64,000 nucleotides of DNA, from assembly GCF_014651635.1 (NCBI RefSeq), contig NZ_BMXG01000006.1:151034-215033 (forward strand), read 5' to 3'. The DNA is from Cerasicoccus arenae (GTDB lineage Bacteria > Verrucomicrobiota > Verrucomicrobiia > Opitutales > Cerasicoccaceae). Positions within the stretch are counted from its first letter, which is position 1. Each line of letters starts with the position of its first letter. Shown here one piece after another: positions 28,631 to 37,209 of this stretch. The notes beneath the pieces were generated by a model. The model was not told the origin of the DNA. It worked only from the letters and a program-made list of their open reading frames with translations, and ran no database searches. The translations under genes and the position numbers were made by a program.

Positions 28631-28801
28631 TTAGTTAGAAATATTTGTGAGGACGGTAGTGATGTAATTGGAACGGTTGCGATTCTCGTTCTCTGCTAAT
28701 ACATCAATACGGTTCACTAGGTCCTGTGGGAGGCTGATCGAGATTTGGGTTTTTCCTTTTGCTCGAATGGTCTTCTTTTCGGATTTTTTTCGCTTATTCA
28801 T
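28631..28801 (-). CDS. Small ribbon-helix-helix (CopG/Arc-like) DNA-binding protein
   Basis: A 56-residue protein beginning MNKRKKSEKKTIRAKGKTQ. After a basic arm, the beta-strand TQISISLP is followed by helix DLVNRIDVLAENEN and a turn RNRSNYITTVL, the standard RHH_1 layout. Such proteins dimerise and bind inverted repeats, often autoregulating. ATG at 28801, TAA at 28631. No toxin gene adjoins it, so a plain regulator role is more likely than an antitoxin role. It is divergent from the PAS-like gene across 176 AT-rich bases that contain an inverted repeat suited to RHH binding. Confidence 0.8.
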   Translation of the reverse strand: MNKRKKSEKKTIRAKGKTQISISLPQDLVNRIDVLAENENRNRSNYITTVLTNISN

Positions 28802-28815
28802 TGATGTTATTTGTT

Positions 28816-28910
28816 TTGTATTGTTTTAAGTGGTCTTTACTTGATAATTAGGCATTAATATCTCGGATCGTTAGTATGTCAAATAAAAAATTCATAATAA
28901 AGCAATACAA
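28816..28910. promoter_or_regulatory. Widely spaced inverted repeat in the RHH/PAS divergent promoter region
   Basis: TTGTATTGTTTTA at 28816-28828 and TAAAGCAATACAA at 28898-28910 are complementary at 12 of 13 positions, with 69 bp between them. They flank the AT-rich divergent promoter region and could be operator half-sites for the RHH protein. Binding is inferred from layout only. Confidence 0.45.
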
Positions 28911-28977
28911 TTGAGGGGCTTTGATGGTTTGCTCTGTAATAGTGAAATTTTATCTATGAAGGTAATAACTCAAGAAA

Positions 28978-29376
28978 ATGTATACACGGGGCATATCAAT
29001 TCGTTATTTATCTGGGGTCCGTGAGGCCTTTGAATACAAAATATTCTCGGGTTCGAAGGGGTATAGTCGGAGGTTTTTTTTTGATTATGGTAAACGTTCC
29101 TTAAATACCGTTATTCCATATTTAGAAAATGTGGAAGAGTGGCTAGGGCTAATCATACCTAGTGACCGTGAGCGTTATTTGCTGAATCTTGAGCGCGCTG
29201 ACGAAGTGGACCACTTGGTGACCGCTTATCGAATCAATTTAAATGGTGCCCCCGAGCAGTGGGTTGTTGATTACGGCAGGTGTGATGAGGAATTGGATTC
29301 GTTGGTTTCTGGAACTATCTTGATTTTGGATACGCTTGATGATGCTGCCCGTTTAATGAAACGTTTTATAGTATAG
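28978..29376 (+). CDS. Stand-alone PAS-like domain protein
   Basis: 132 residues that I read as one PAS_3-like fold. The segment EEWLGLIIPSDRERYLLNL corresponds to the 'W...ihPdDr' helix. TAYRINLNGAPEQWVVDYGR matches the 'yRi...dG...Wv.d.g' strands, and SGTILILDTLDDAARL matches the final strand running into a helix ('G...DiTe'). No output domain is attached. It is convergent with the large hybrid kinase (15 bp between stop codons) and divergent from the RHH gene. It could be a detached sensor or adaptor. The start ATG at 28978 has a weak AAGA upstream. Low GC compared with the housekeeping genes. Confidence 0.6.
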   Translation: MYTRGISIRYLSGVREAFEYKIFSGSKGYSRRFFFDYGKRSLNTVIPYLENVEEWLGLIIPSDRERYLLNLERADEVDHLVTAYRINLNGAPEQWVVDYGRCDEELDSLVSGTILILDTLDDAARLMKRFIV

Positions 29377-29391
29377 ATCCATTTTATTTCG

Positions 29392-32300
29392 TTAATGACG
29401 AACGAAGGATCGAATCTCATTTAGGACATTTTTTGCCTCTGTGGAATTATAGTCATTGATGCAGTCTTGAAGTTTAAGAAAGCTTTTTGACGCATCTGGG
29501 TTCTGTAGGATTAGTAACGATGGGGTTAATTGATGGAGCAGTGAACTGATCTCTTCTTGATTAATTTCACCTAGTTTTAATTCTATTCTGTCACAAAAGT
29601 CGTTGACTGTTGCCCAGAGCTCCTCGGTTAATTCCTGTAATTTGGCTGAGTCGTTGCCGGCCATGTATTTAAGGGCATTCCATTCTGAATTACTCTCCTT
29701 TTTCTTGGTTGGCTCCAGCGATTTAGAGTGAATTGCTGACATTAGTTGCAGCGGGCTAAAGGGCTTGGGAACAAACTCGTTGACGCCTGCTTCCATGATG
29801 CTGCCTCGATGCTCATCTTCGACGTGTGCGCTCATCGCAATAATAGGCACGGTTTTGCCGTTGGGTAGTTGGCGAATTGCTCTCGCTAATTCGATACCGC
29901 TTATGCCTGGGAGATTGATGTCGAGGAGAACGAAGTCCCATGATTCATTATTCCATTGTGCGAGGGCTGCTTCGCCGGAAGAAACTGTCGTTGCGATGAC
30001 CCCCATTTTTTCAAGTATGCCCTGAATGACGATTTGGTTGTAGTGCTCATCTTCGACAACTAAGACATGGGCGTTGGTTAATGATTGTTCGAAATCGGCC
30101 TCAACCGGTTCATCGGTTGGAATGGATTCTGGGTCCAACTTTATTGGAATCTCGACAGAAAAGCAGGTTCCTTCTGGGCCAGTGGATAGCAGATCAAGTT
30201 TTCCATTCAGCAGTTTGGTCAAGCGGTCGGCAATGTTTAGGCCAAGTCCGATTCCTTTGTTTACGTTGCTGGTGTTTGAAGCTTGGTGAAATTGGTCGAA
30301 AATTTTCTGGCGATCATCATCCGGAATTCCGCGACCAGTGTCTTGCACGAGAAAGGTGAGGGTAAGGGCATCATCTGAATCGTTCTGAGAATATTGTGCA
30401 GAGACGGCAACCTCTCCCGTGTCGGTGAACTTTATCGCATTGGTGGTCAGATTAAAAAGGATTTGTTTAAGCTTACCCGCATCGCCGCACAGGCTTGGGC
30501 AGGTAGGCTTGGGGCGCTCAATTCGGAGTGTGAGGCCTTTTTCTTGGGCAAGCCGTCGATGGAGTGACTCCAGTTCATCGAGTAATACATCCAGTTTGAA
30601 GGTTACTACGACCATTCGTAGATGGCCGTTTTCGATCGCAGCGAAATCGAGCATGCCGTCTAGAAGTATCTTCAATTGCTCGGCAGTAGAAAGCAGGTGG
30701 CCCAGGCGTTTGTCTCCGGCGTAGGCTTGCTCTTCCATCATGAGGTGTGCCAGTCCGACGATGCCATTCATCGGATTGCGTATTTCGTGGCTGACTTGCG
30801 CAAGAAAGCGGTTTTTGGAGGTGTTTGCCAGTGCCAGTTTGACGTTCGTTTTCTCGAGTTCAATCGTGCGGGTTCGCACGGCATTTTCCAGAGCTAGATT
30901 TGCCATCCTAAGCCGTTGGGTTCTCCAATGAATGAACGCGTAGATGGCTCCCGAGCCTGCGATGATAAAGGCGATGTATGCGCCGATGGTGCGGTACCAG
31001 GGAGGGAGAACCGTAAACTGATATCTGGAAATCGGGCTGTATGGACGACCCTCAATGATGGCTTGGACCTCAAAGACATAAATGCCTTCCTGTAAGTTGG
31101 TATATTCCTTGAGGATTGCTGGGTAGGGGTCGCTCCAGTTTTCGCCTAATCCACGAAGCCGGGTTCTGAATTTAACGGACTCATCGCCATAGTATGGAAG
31201 GGCAAACTCAAAGCTGCATTCTTTGACTGGAAAGCTCACGTCATGGTTGGCGCTTTGCTTGGCTGGCCCATTGCCATTGGAAAACATGGTGGAAGAAATA
31301 ATTGGCGCGCTGAGTGGCTTGGGCTTTTGCTCTAAGAGTTGGTCTCGGACAATGCCTCCATTGCCGCCGAACCATGCGATTTGTTTCTCATCCTCAATGA
31401 GTAGGCCATGAATCGACCCCAGCACATTGAGGCCCAGTGATGGAATTCGCTGATATTGCGGTTCGTCCTCGTTTGCAGGCCAAGTGATTTTAACCAATTC
31501 CCTGCGGACAACTCCAACCGATTGCAGTGTGAGCCAGTACGCATCGTCAGTGGAGAAGAAATTAATGGAGTATGGGTCCAGTCCTAATTCGGCGGGGGTG
31601 TTTCTTATCCGCTTCCATTGTCCATTGCGTGGATTGCGCTGGAAGCATCCATCGTTTGTGATGGCAATGATACCGCCGCCTGCGAAACCGCTGGTGTAGG
31701 CCCACATAAAAGGGGCTCCGGTTTCGGGGTTCAGAATAGTATCGTAGTGTGGCTCATATGCATTGTCGAAGAGTGCATCTCGTTTAACGTACAGTAGGCC
31801 GGTATCGACTGAACCAAGATAAATACCTCCATCATTATCGAAGGCCATCGTCCACATGATACCAGGAAAGCTATTCTTTCGCATAACCTCCAAAATACCC
31901 TGATTCCATTTTGCGATTAGAATTTCTTTGAAACTGGACAGGTAAATGACTTCCGAAGTCGGATCACTTTGTGCGTATACAATGTCCTGCGTCGTCTCCA
32001 ATATGGTGCGGGTACCTTCGGGGTCGGCAGCGATTACGCCGTTTTGATAGCAAAAAAGTGGGCCTTGGCTATGGTGGAGGCCATGCCAGATGTTTTGGCT
32101 GTTTTCTCCAATTTTCACCCATTCATAGTTATTGAATGTGGTATTTTGGCTTAAGCGGTAGACTCCCATGATCGTGCCGCAATATAGCTCGTCGTCCCAT
32201 TTAACAAAGCTGTAAACGATGTCGGGGATTTCGTCATGGGCGGTGCTGAACATCGTCCACGAATTTTCCATGTTAATGCAGCTAATGCCATTTTCGTGAC

Positions 32301-33258
32301 ATGCCCATAAATTGCCGTCACGGTCTTGGAACAGGCTGAACACGGTATCGCTCAGTAGGCCTTGCTGTTTGCCAATTTGGCCTGCGAGGCGGCCATCTGG
32401 ATGCATTAACAATATGCCGTGGGTATGGGTGCCCACTGCAATGTCCCCATTGTTCAGTTGGACAATCTGATAGGCAATCGAGTCGGTTAGGTAGGAATCC
32501 AGCTCAGTTGGGAAATTCGTCCACACGTCGGATTCAAATGAATAGAATCCGCTTCGAAATGTGCCATAAAGCCTTGGCTGACTGGATTTAGAAATAAAAT
32601 TAATCGCGTCACCATTGATCGCTTCGTTGCTGATCAATGGAATATATTCTCCACCAACTTCTTCTAGGACGCCAGCTCCGCGTTGGCTGACTAATACGCT
32701 GTCTTGTGCTTGGTAGAGCGTCAGTCGCCGAGGTGTTGTTAGGTGCTCTACCTCGATTTTTACCCCATCCCAGCGGATCAGGTGCTGCTCGGCTACGAAG
32801 TAAATGACATCGTTGATTTTACTTATTTGCCAGATGTCTCCGGGCATCAGGGAGTTGTCAGGGAGCTGATCGATGAGAGAGTGATATTTGACGACCTTGC
32901 TTCCGCTTACTTCAAAAAAGCCAAATTCATTGGTGCCCGCGGCCCAAATGACACCATCATCGGTGAGGATTGACTGGAATGTCGCGCCAATTGGGTAGAC
33001 TGTCCAGTGGGCCCCGTCAAATTGGAGCAGCCCCCGGTGGTTGGCAAAGTACATTTGCCCGTAAGAATCTTGTGCAGCCAGCCAGTTTCTTCCGTCAGCA
33101 TCATAATCCTCTGGCCCGTAGGTCTTTAGCGGAGGGGTCCCGATCATTTCAGCGAGACCTGTGCCCAGCATCAAGAAATATAACCCCGCAATAAATAGGG
33201 ATAACCTTACTTTGTTGAGGGATGGTCCTCTGCTATGATGAATCAGTAATCGCACCAC
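29392..33258 (-). CDS. Hybrid two-component sensor histidine kinase with propeller sensor
   Basis: 1288 residues. In order: signal/anchor region (about 17-38); two-component-regulator propeller repeats and a Y_Y_Y-like domain in the periplasm (about 45-755); a membrane helix near 765-785; HisKA with SHEIRNPMNGIVGL (about 820); HATPase with NLTTNAIKFTDTG and DTGRGIPDDD; a receiver with VEDEHYNQ, WDFVLLDINLPG and PKPFSPLQL (about 1060-1175); and a C-terminal Hpt-like domain with LLHQLTPSLL. Such proteins sense polysaccharide breakdown products in Bacteroidetes, but here there is no HTH output, so phosphate must pass to a separate regulator, plausibly the LuxR-type protein at 37210. Start GTG at 33258 (another GTG follows). 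Confidence 0.92.
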   Translation of the reverse strand: MVRLLIHHSRGPSLNKVRLSLFIAGLYFLMLGTGLAEMIGTPPLKTYGPEDYDADGRNWLAAQDSYGQMYFANHRGLLQFDGAHWTVYPIGATFQSILTDDGVIWAAGTNEFGFFEVSGSKVVKYHSLIDQLPDNSLMPGDIWQISKINDVIYFVAEQHLIRWDGVKIEVEHLTTPRRLTLYQAQDSVLVSQRGAGVLEEVGGEYIPLISNEAINGDAINFISKSSQPRLYGTFRSGFYSFESDVWTNFPTELDSYLTDSIAYQIVQLNNGDIAVGTHTHGILLMHPDGRLAGQIGKQQGLLSDTVFSLFQDRDGNLWACHENGISCINMENSWTMFSTAHDEIPDIVYSFVKWDDELYCGTIMGVYRLSQNTTFNNYEWVKIGENSQNIWHGLHHSQGPLFCYQNGVIAADPEGTRTILETTQDIVYAQSDPTSEVIYLSSFKEILIAKWNQGILEVMRKNSFPGIMWTMAFDNDGGIYLGSVDTGLLYVKRDALFDNAYEPHYDTILNPETGAPFMWAYTSGFAGGGIIAITNDGCFQRNPRNGQWKRIRNTPAELGLDPYSINFFSTDDAYWLTLQSVGVVRRELVKITWPANEDEPQYQRIPSLGLNVLGSIHGLLIEDEKQIAWFGGNGGIVRDQLLEQKPKPLSAPIISSTMFSNGNGPAKQSANHDVSFPVKECSFEFALPYYGDESVKFRTRLRGLGENWSDPYPAILKEYTNLQEGIYVFEVQAIIEGRPYSPISRYQFTVLPPWYRTIGAYIAFIIAGSGAIYAFIHWRTQRLRMANLALENAVRTRTIELEKTNVKLALANTSKNRFLAQVSHEIRNPMNGIVGLAHLMMEEQAYAGDKRLGHLLSTAEQLKILLDGMLDFAAIENGHLRMVVVTFKLDVLLDELESLHRRLAQEKGLTLRIERPKPTCPSLCGDAGKLKQILFNLTTNAIKFTDTGEVAVSAQYSQNDSDDALTLTFLVQDTGRGIPDDDRQKIFDQFHQASNTSNVNKGIGLGLNIADRLTKLLNGKLDLLSTGPEGTCFSVEIPIKLDPESIPTDEPVEADFEQSLTNAHVLVVEDEHYNQIVIQGILEKMGVIATTVSSGEAALAQWNNESWDFVLLDINLPGISGIELARAIRQLPNGKTVPIIAMSAHVEDEHRGSIMEAGVNEFVPKPFSPLQLMSAIHSKSLEPTKKKESNSEWNALKYMAGNDSAKLQELTEELWATVNDFCDRIELKLGEINQEEISSLLHQLTPSLLILQNPDASKSFLKLQDCINDYNSTEAKNVLNEIRSFVRH

Positions 33259-33300
33259 TAGATTATATAAACAGATAATCCATAAACAAGGTAGATATAA

Positions 33301-33420
33301 ATGAAAAAGTTATTCCGCACAGTATTATTCACAGTGAAATACAATTGTGGCGTTCGGTCAAAACCAAGCATGCCCACATTGGAAACAAAAGCCCCGCCTA
33401 CTTATCCAACGGAAGTATAA
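33301..33420 (+). CDS. Small peptide ORF, candidate RiPP precursor
   Basis: A 39-codon ORF with an AAGG ribosome-binding motif at 33288-33291, nine bases before the ATG; such motifs are rare in this window. The peptide begins MKKLFRTVLF, has a single Cys (YNCGV) mid-way and ends in a Pro/Thr-rich tail, KAPPTYPTEV. It lies 73 bp upstream of a YcaO-family gene in the same direction, separated by a GC-rich hairpin. The layout 'short basic/hydrophobic leader, short core, YcaO enzyme next door' resembles RiPP precursors. No homologue is known to me, and chance ORFs of this size occur, so it remains a candidate. Confidence 0.5.
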   Translation: MKKLFRTVLFTVKYNCGVRSKPSMPTLETKAPPTYPTEV

Positions 33421-33447
33421 CTGATTCAACTACCATTACTGCTAGCG

Positions 33448-33475
33448 GCGCCGCTGTCCAACCGGGCAGCGGCGC
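33448..33475 (+). promoter_or_regulatory. GC-rich hairpin between peptide ORF and YcaO gene
   Basis: Inverted repeat GCGCCGCTG / CAGCGGCGC (9 bp) with a 10-base loop, followed by TTGCTCTATCTC rather than a pure T tract. It ends 18 bp before the YcaO ATG. It could be a partial terminator or mRNA-stability element that lowers enzyme expression relative to the peptide. Confidence 0.5.
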
Positions 33476-33493
33476 TTGCTCTATCTCACGCAC

Positions 33494-34399
33494 ATGAATT
33501 TAGCTCCCATTAAATTTCGAGACATCTTGGTGGCGGATGGCGGCCCGATCCGGACGGTCGACATTGGGAGTGAAATGTTTCTGGGCCGAGAGCATTACAG
33601 TGCTCACGCCTACCTGCGCGACGATCTTCGAACCCGTCGCACGATGCACACGATACCGGATATGCCCGATGGCGTCGGTTCGGGCAAGGATCCTTCTACC
33701 GCTCATTTTCGTGCGGTGTCAGAAGCTTTAGAGAGGTGGGCCTTTCGGCACTGTTCCTTGGATGATCGCTCGCATTTTGAATACGGTTTTGACTATGATC
33801 CGACTACAAATGGCATGGCGGCCTATCCAGGCTTGTTTGACAGCGCTGCACGAATGTCCGCGCGTCGCGAAGCCATTGAGCGCCATTGCCTGATTCTTTG
33901 GTGGGAGGGCTTTCTAGGGATCACCAGCATTGCTGACCCTTTTGAGGGCGTTCGCGCTGTTCGCATTGATAATCCATTTTCCGACGATGTCGTTGTCCTG
34001 CTTTGGCAGTTTGTCGACGAGCGATTTTACACTTATGGATTCGGCTTGGGGGCCTCGGTTGACAAGGCCTGTTGGCGTGCAGGTATTGAGCTTAGCCGCA
34101 CTGCAGGCATCGTAAAAACCTACTACGAATTCAATAATTGCCCTGATCGGCGGACAATTGAGGAGCTTGATCACCCTTTTGAGCGGAGAATCCTATATTT
34201 CAGCCGACCAGAAGGCTTCTTGGATGTCATTAAAAAAATGGAATCCAGCCCCCAGCATGAGCCACCGCAAACTCCTTTGGTGATCGTTGACCGCAAGCTT
34301 GTTGGCCCTTGGAGCAAGTATGCGACGGTTTGGAGAGTGGTTATTGAACAGCCAAGTCGTGAATTTGCAGGTAAAAACGCGGATTATTTCTTCTGGTGA
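33494..34399 (+). CDS. Short YcaO-domain protein
   Basis: 301 residues with the YcaO ATP-binding signatures: GVGSGKDPSTAHFRAVSEAL followed by ERW; NGMAAYPGL leading to ARREAIERHCLILWW; and WRAGIELSRT. YcaO enzymes use ATP to activate peptide backbone amides, giving azolines, thioamides or amidines. It is shorter than typical YcaO cyclodehydratases (about 400 or more) and lacks the Pro-rich C-terminus of azoline-forming members. No E1-like or TfuA partner is seen. I chose the ATG at 33494; a TTG six codons earlier would extend it into the hairpin. Its stop lies 2 bp from that of the convergent TonB receptor. Confidence 0.75.
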   Translation: MNLAPIKFRDILVADGGPIRTVDIGSEMFLGREHYSAHAYLRDDLRTRRTMHTIPDMPDGVGSGKDPSTAHFRAVSEALERWAFRHCSLDDRSHFEYGFDYDPTTNGMAAYPGLFDSAARMSARREAIERHCLILWWEGFLGITSIADPFEGVRAVRIDNPFSDDVVVLLWQFVDERFYTYGFGLGASVDKACWRAGIELSRTAGIVKTYYEFNNCPDRRTIEELDHPFERRILYFSRPEGFLDVIKKMESSPQHEPPQTPLVIVDRKLVGPWSKYATVWRVVIEQPSREFAGKNADYFFW

Positions 34400-34401
34400 A
34401 A

Positions 34402-37134
34402 CTAGAATTTTTTGCTGATTGAGCCATAAACAAAGCGGTTCTCAATCGAATACAACGAGGTGTCATACCCGTCGGCAAAGGCACCCGCAGCAAAAGGTGG
34501 CTCGGTGTTAAAGACATTGTCGACCCCGACCATGATTTTCGTGCCGTTCAGCAACTGATATTGCGTGTTTTCGAATTCATATCCGGCAACGAGATTCACT
34601 TTGGTATAGCTCTCGACGGTTCGGTTCATGCCGCCCAAGGTGAAGCTGGGATCATCTTCGTATGAGCCGATGTATTGCACAGTTGCTCCGATCATGGCCT
34701 GATGTACGAACAGATTGGCGCTCGCCAATCCTTTCCACCGCGGCACAGCGCCGGGGCTCAAATTATTTGAGCGTTTATCGACGTAGCGCCCGGCAAATGA
34801 GACATCGCCTGTGCCTGGCACATCCGCCTCAAAGCTGATCACTTGATTGACGCCCATTGAAAGACGCATGCGAATGTCTTCCGTAAGTTTACGATCATAG
34901 CTTGCTTCATAATCCATACCTTGAGTTGTCAGGCTGGAAACATTAAAGAAGCGTGAAGTGACAAAAACGACGGGTCCATTGGGCCCAGCACGGATGACAT
35001 CAGCGGGGTTGTTTTGATCGAGGGTGTATTGCGCGCCATTGGCGATAGCGTCATCGACTCTAATATAGTAATAGCTGGCGCGCAGGGTCAGGCCTTCGGC
35101 GAAATCAGGTTCCCAAATGGCGCTGGCGGAGAAGTTGTTCGATGTTTCAGGGTCGAGCGAAGGATTACCGCGCACGAGGGTTGGAATCGGTGTACCGGGC
35201 GGGGTGGCTCCTGTTGAGTCGACTAGAATTGGGTAATCATAGATTTCGCCCGCATAAGATTCATACAGGGTAGGGGCGCGGAATCCTGTGCTGTAAGCGG
35301 CTCGCAGTGTGACTGACTCGACAGGCTTCAGGCTGATTGCGGCCTTCCAAGAAAGATTTCGATATCCATTGGGGGCCGAGATTCCGGTAATCGGATCATT
35401 GCCTGTGTCGGAAAAATTTTCAAAGCGTAGGCCGAGACTGAGGTCAAGTCGGTTGACGGCGGTAATTGATTGCTTGGGGGAAATCAGCGGAATATTGATT
35501 TCACTAAAGAGTGCAGCTACGTTGCGTTGCCCGCTGTAGTTTTGGGTAAAGCCACCTCCGCCTAGGTTTTGGCCACTGGCCCAGAGGGAGTCGGGTGTGG
35601 CGTCAATGGATTCATAGCGATACTCAAGCCCGAATGCACCTTCCAGGTCGCCCGCAGGCAGCTTAACCAGATCGCCGGACACTTTAGCGTCGTAGGAAAA
35701 CATGTTTTCGTAGAACTGGTCTTTCGCGTCAACAGAAGCGGCATTTAAGGCCACATAGTTGTTGAATGGGACGCCGGCATTATTACCTGCAACCGCGCGT
35801 GCGAAGGGGTTGAATAAGCCTGAATTGATGTGTGGAATGAGTAGTCGGGCATCCGCAATTCCGGATACTTCATTGGTCAGTTCCGTCTGGGTATAGAGCA
35901 CAGCCGTATCCCATTCCCAGCGATCATCGACTAAGCCTCGTGCCCCCCCGACCAGTCGAAACGCATTGCGTTCAAAGCGCGTGTTGAGTGTGCCGAGCTC
36001 AAAATTGCGATAAGTGACTGAAAATAAGTCCGCTGCCGGAACAGGATTATGCGGGCTATTTTGTGCGGCGGTAAAAATTGGCGTTCCTGGATAGGCACCC
36101 CATGGGGCCGAGGCCAAGCCATTGGCTTGGTTTTGATAGGAAAACAGCGCCTCGCCATACAGCGTTACTTGGTCGGTCAAGTTATGCTCGATTGCGGCAA
36201 AAATGCTGGCGATGCGCAGGGCGGGAATGTCTGGTGCTTGATTGTTATAATTTAATGCATCGGTGTTTTGATTGTAGGGAACATAGTCGGCTCCAGTCGT
36301 GGGGAAGGGGATTCCGGGGGCCAGGACGCCGTTTACGTTGGAGCCGCCAAACAAGAAATTTGCCCGCCCGGGAAAAGTGGAACTTCCACGGTTGGTACCG
36401 CCGAGGGGGATGAAGTTCGTGGTGGCGGATAAATCCCGATCACGCGCCCAAACAACCTGCTGATCAAAGTAACTGCCCAATAGTGTTAAGTGCGTATCTT
36501 CGTCCAGATTGAACCCGGCGATCATGGAGTATTGCTGTAATTGACCACCTCCGTCTGTTGTGTTCCCGTAAAGCCCATCCAGTCGGACGCCTTGAAAGCG
36601 ATTATCCAGACCGATATTCACGACGCCGCCAATCGCGTCTGAGCCATAGGTTGTGCTCGCGGTTTCCTGCAGGATGTCAATCTCGCGTATGGCTGCTTGG
36701 GGAATGAGGTTCAGATTGGCGAAACCACCAGGGTCCAAACCCAGAGCGCTATTGCCGCCAGCACGTCGTCCGTTGATGAGATTCAATGTGCGCAGCGTGC
36801 CCAAGGCATGTATGTTGGGTGAGGATGCGCCCGTGCCACCATTGCTGTCATTCTCAGTGTTCATCGCACCGTAAAACGAGGGTAACATGCGGAGGCTTTC
36901 AATGGGCATTTGATTGCCCATGAGGATCAGATCCTCATATTTTAGCGTTGTAAACGTTTCATTCGGATCGCCTTCATTGGGGGTAAAAAGCGATCCGGTC
37001 ATGTAAACAGGGGCGAGCTCGTAGAGTGCGGGCTCGGCTATCGGTTCTGGCACGACTTGAGCAGTGGCGGTTAGGAGGCCGACAGTGAACGTCGTCATGC
37101 ACACCGAAGATCTTAAGATGGTGGGGAATTGCAT
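34402..37134 (-). CDS. TonB-dependent outer-membrane receptor
   Basis: 910 residues: an N-terminal signal peptide (MTTFTVGLLTATAQ region), a plug domain (about 60-190, with LRTLNLINGRRAGGNS and IDILQETASTTYGSDAIGGV) and a 22-strand beta-barrel ending in the classical C-terminal aromatic, VYGSISKKF. It imports large substrates using TonB energy. The plug begins without a carboxypeptidase-like domain, so it is not SusC-like. Neighbours suggest co-regulation with the YcaO/hybrid-kinase region, with a LuxR-type regulator divergent on its other side. Substrate unknown. Confidence 0.92.
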   Translation of the reverse strand: MQFPTILRSSVCMTTFTVGLLTATAQVVPEPIAEPALYELAPVYMTGSLFTPNEGDPNETFTTLKYEDLILMGNQMPIESLRMLPSFYGAMNTENDSNGGTGASSPNIHALGTLRTLNLINGRRAGGNSALGLDPGGFANLNLIPQAAIREIDILQETASTTYGSDAIGGVVNIGLDNRFQGVRLDGLYGNTTDGGGQLQQYSMIAGFNLDEDTHLTLLGSYFDQQVVWARDRDLSATTNFIPLGGTNRGSSTFPGRANFLFGGSNVNGVLAPGIPFPTTGADYVPYNQNTDALNYNNQAPDIPALRIASIFAAIEHNLTDQVTLYGEALFSYQNQANGLASAPWGAYPGTPIFTAAQNSPHNPVPAADLFSVTYRNFELGTLNTRFERNAFRLVGGARGLVDDRWEWDTAVLYTQTELTNEVSGIADARLLIPHINSGLFNPFARAVAGNNAGVPFNNYVALNAASVDAKDQFYENMFSYDAKVSGDLVKLPAGDLEGAFGLEYRYESIDATPDSLWASGQNLGGGGFTQNYSGQRNVAALFSEINIPLISPKQSITAVNRLDLSLGLRFENFSDTGNDPITGISAPNGYRNLSWKAAISLKPVESVTLRAAYSTGFRAPTLYESYAGEIYDYPILVDSTGATPPGTPIPTLVRGNPSLDPETSNNFSASAIWEPDFAEGLTLRASYYYIRVDDAIANGAQYTLDQNNPADVIRAGPNGPVVFVTSRFFNVSSLTTQGMDYEASYDRKLTEDIRMRLSMGVNQVISFEADVPGTGDVSFAGRYVDKRSNNLSPGAVPRWKGLASANLFVHQAMIGATVQYIGSYEDDPSFTLGGMNRTVESYTKVNLVAGYEFENTQYQLLNGTKIMVGVDNVFNTEPPFAAGAFADGYDTSLYSIENRFVYGSISKKF

Positions 37135-37209
37135 GTTCTAGGGTATTTATCGTGGATAAAGTTGAAGCTCTACTTGTGTCTTGGGCATTATCCTGTCACG
37201 TTTCTTTCT

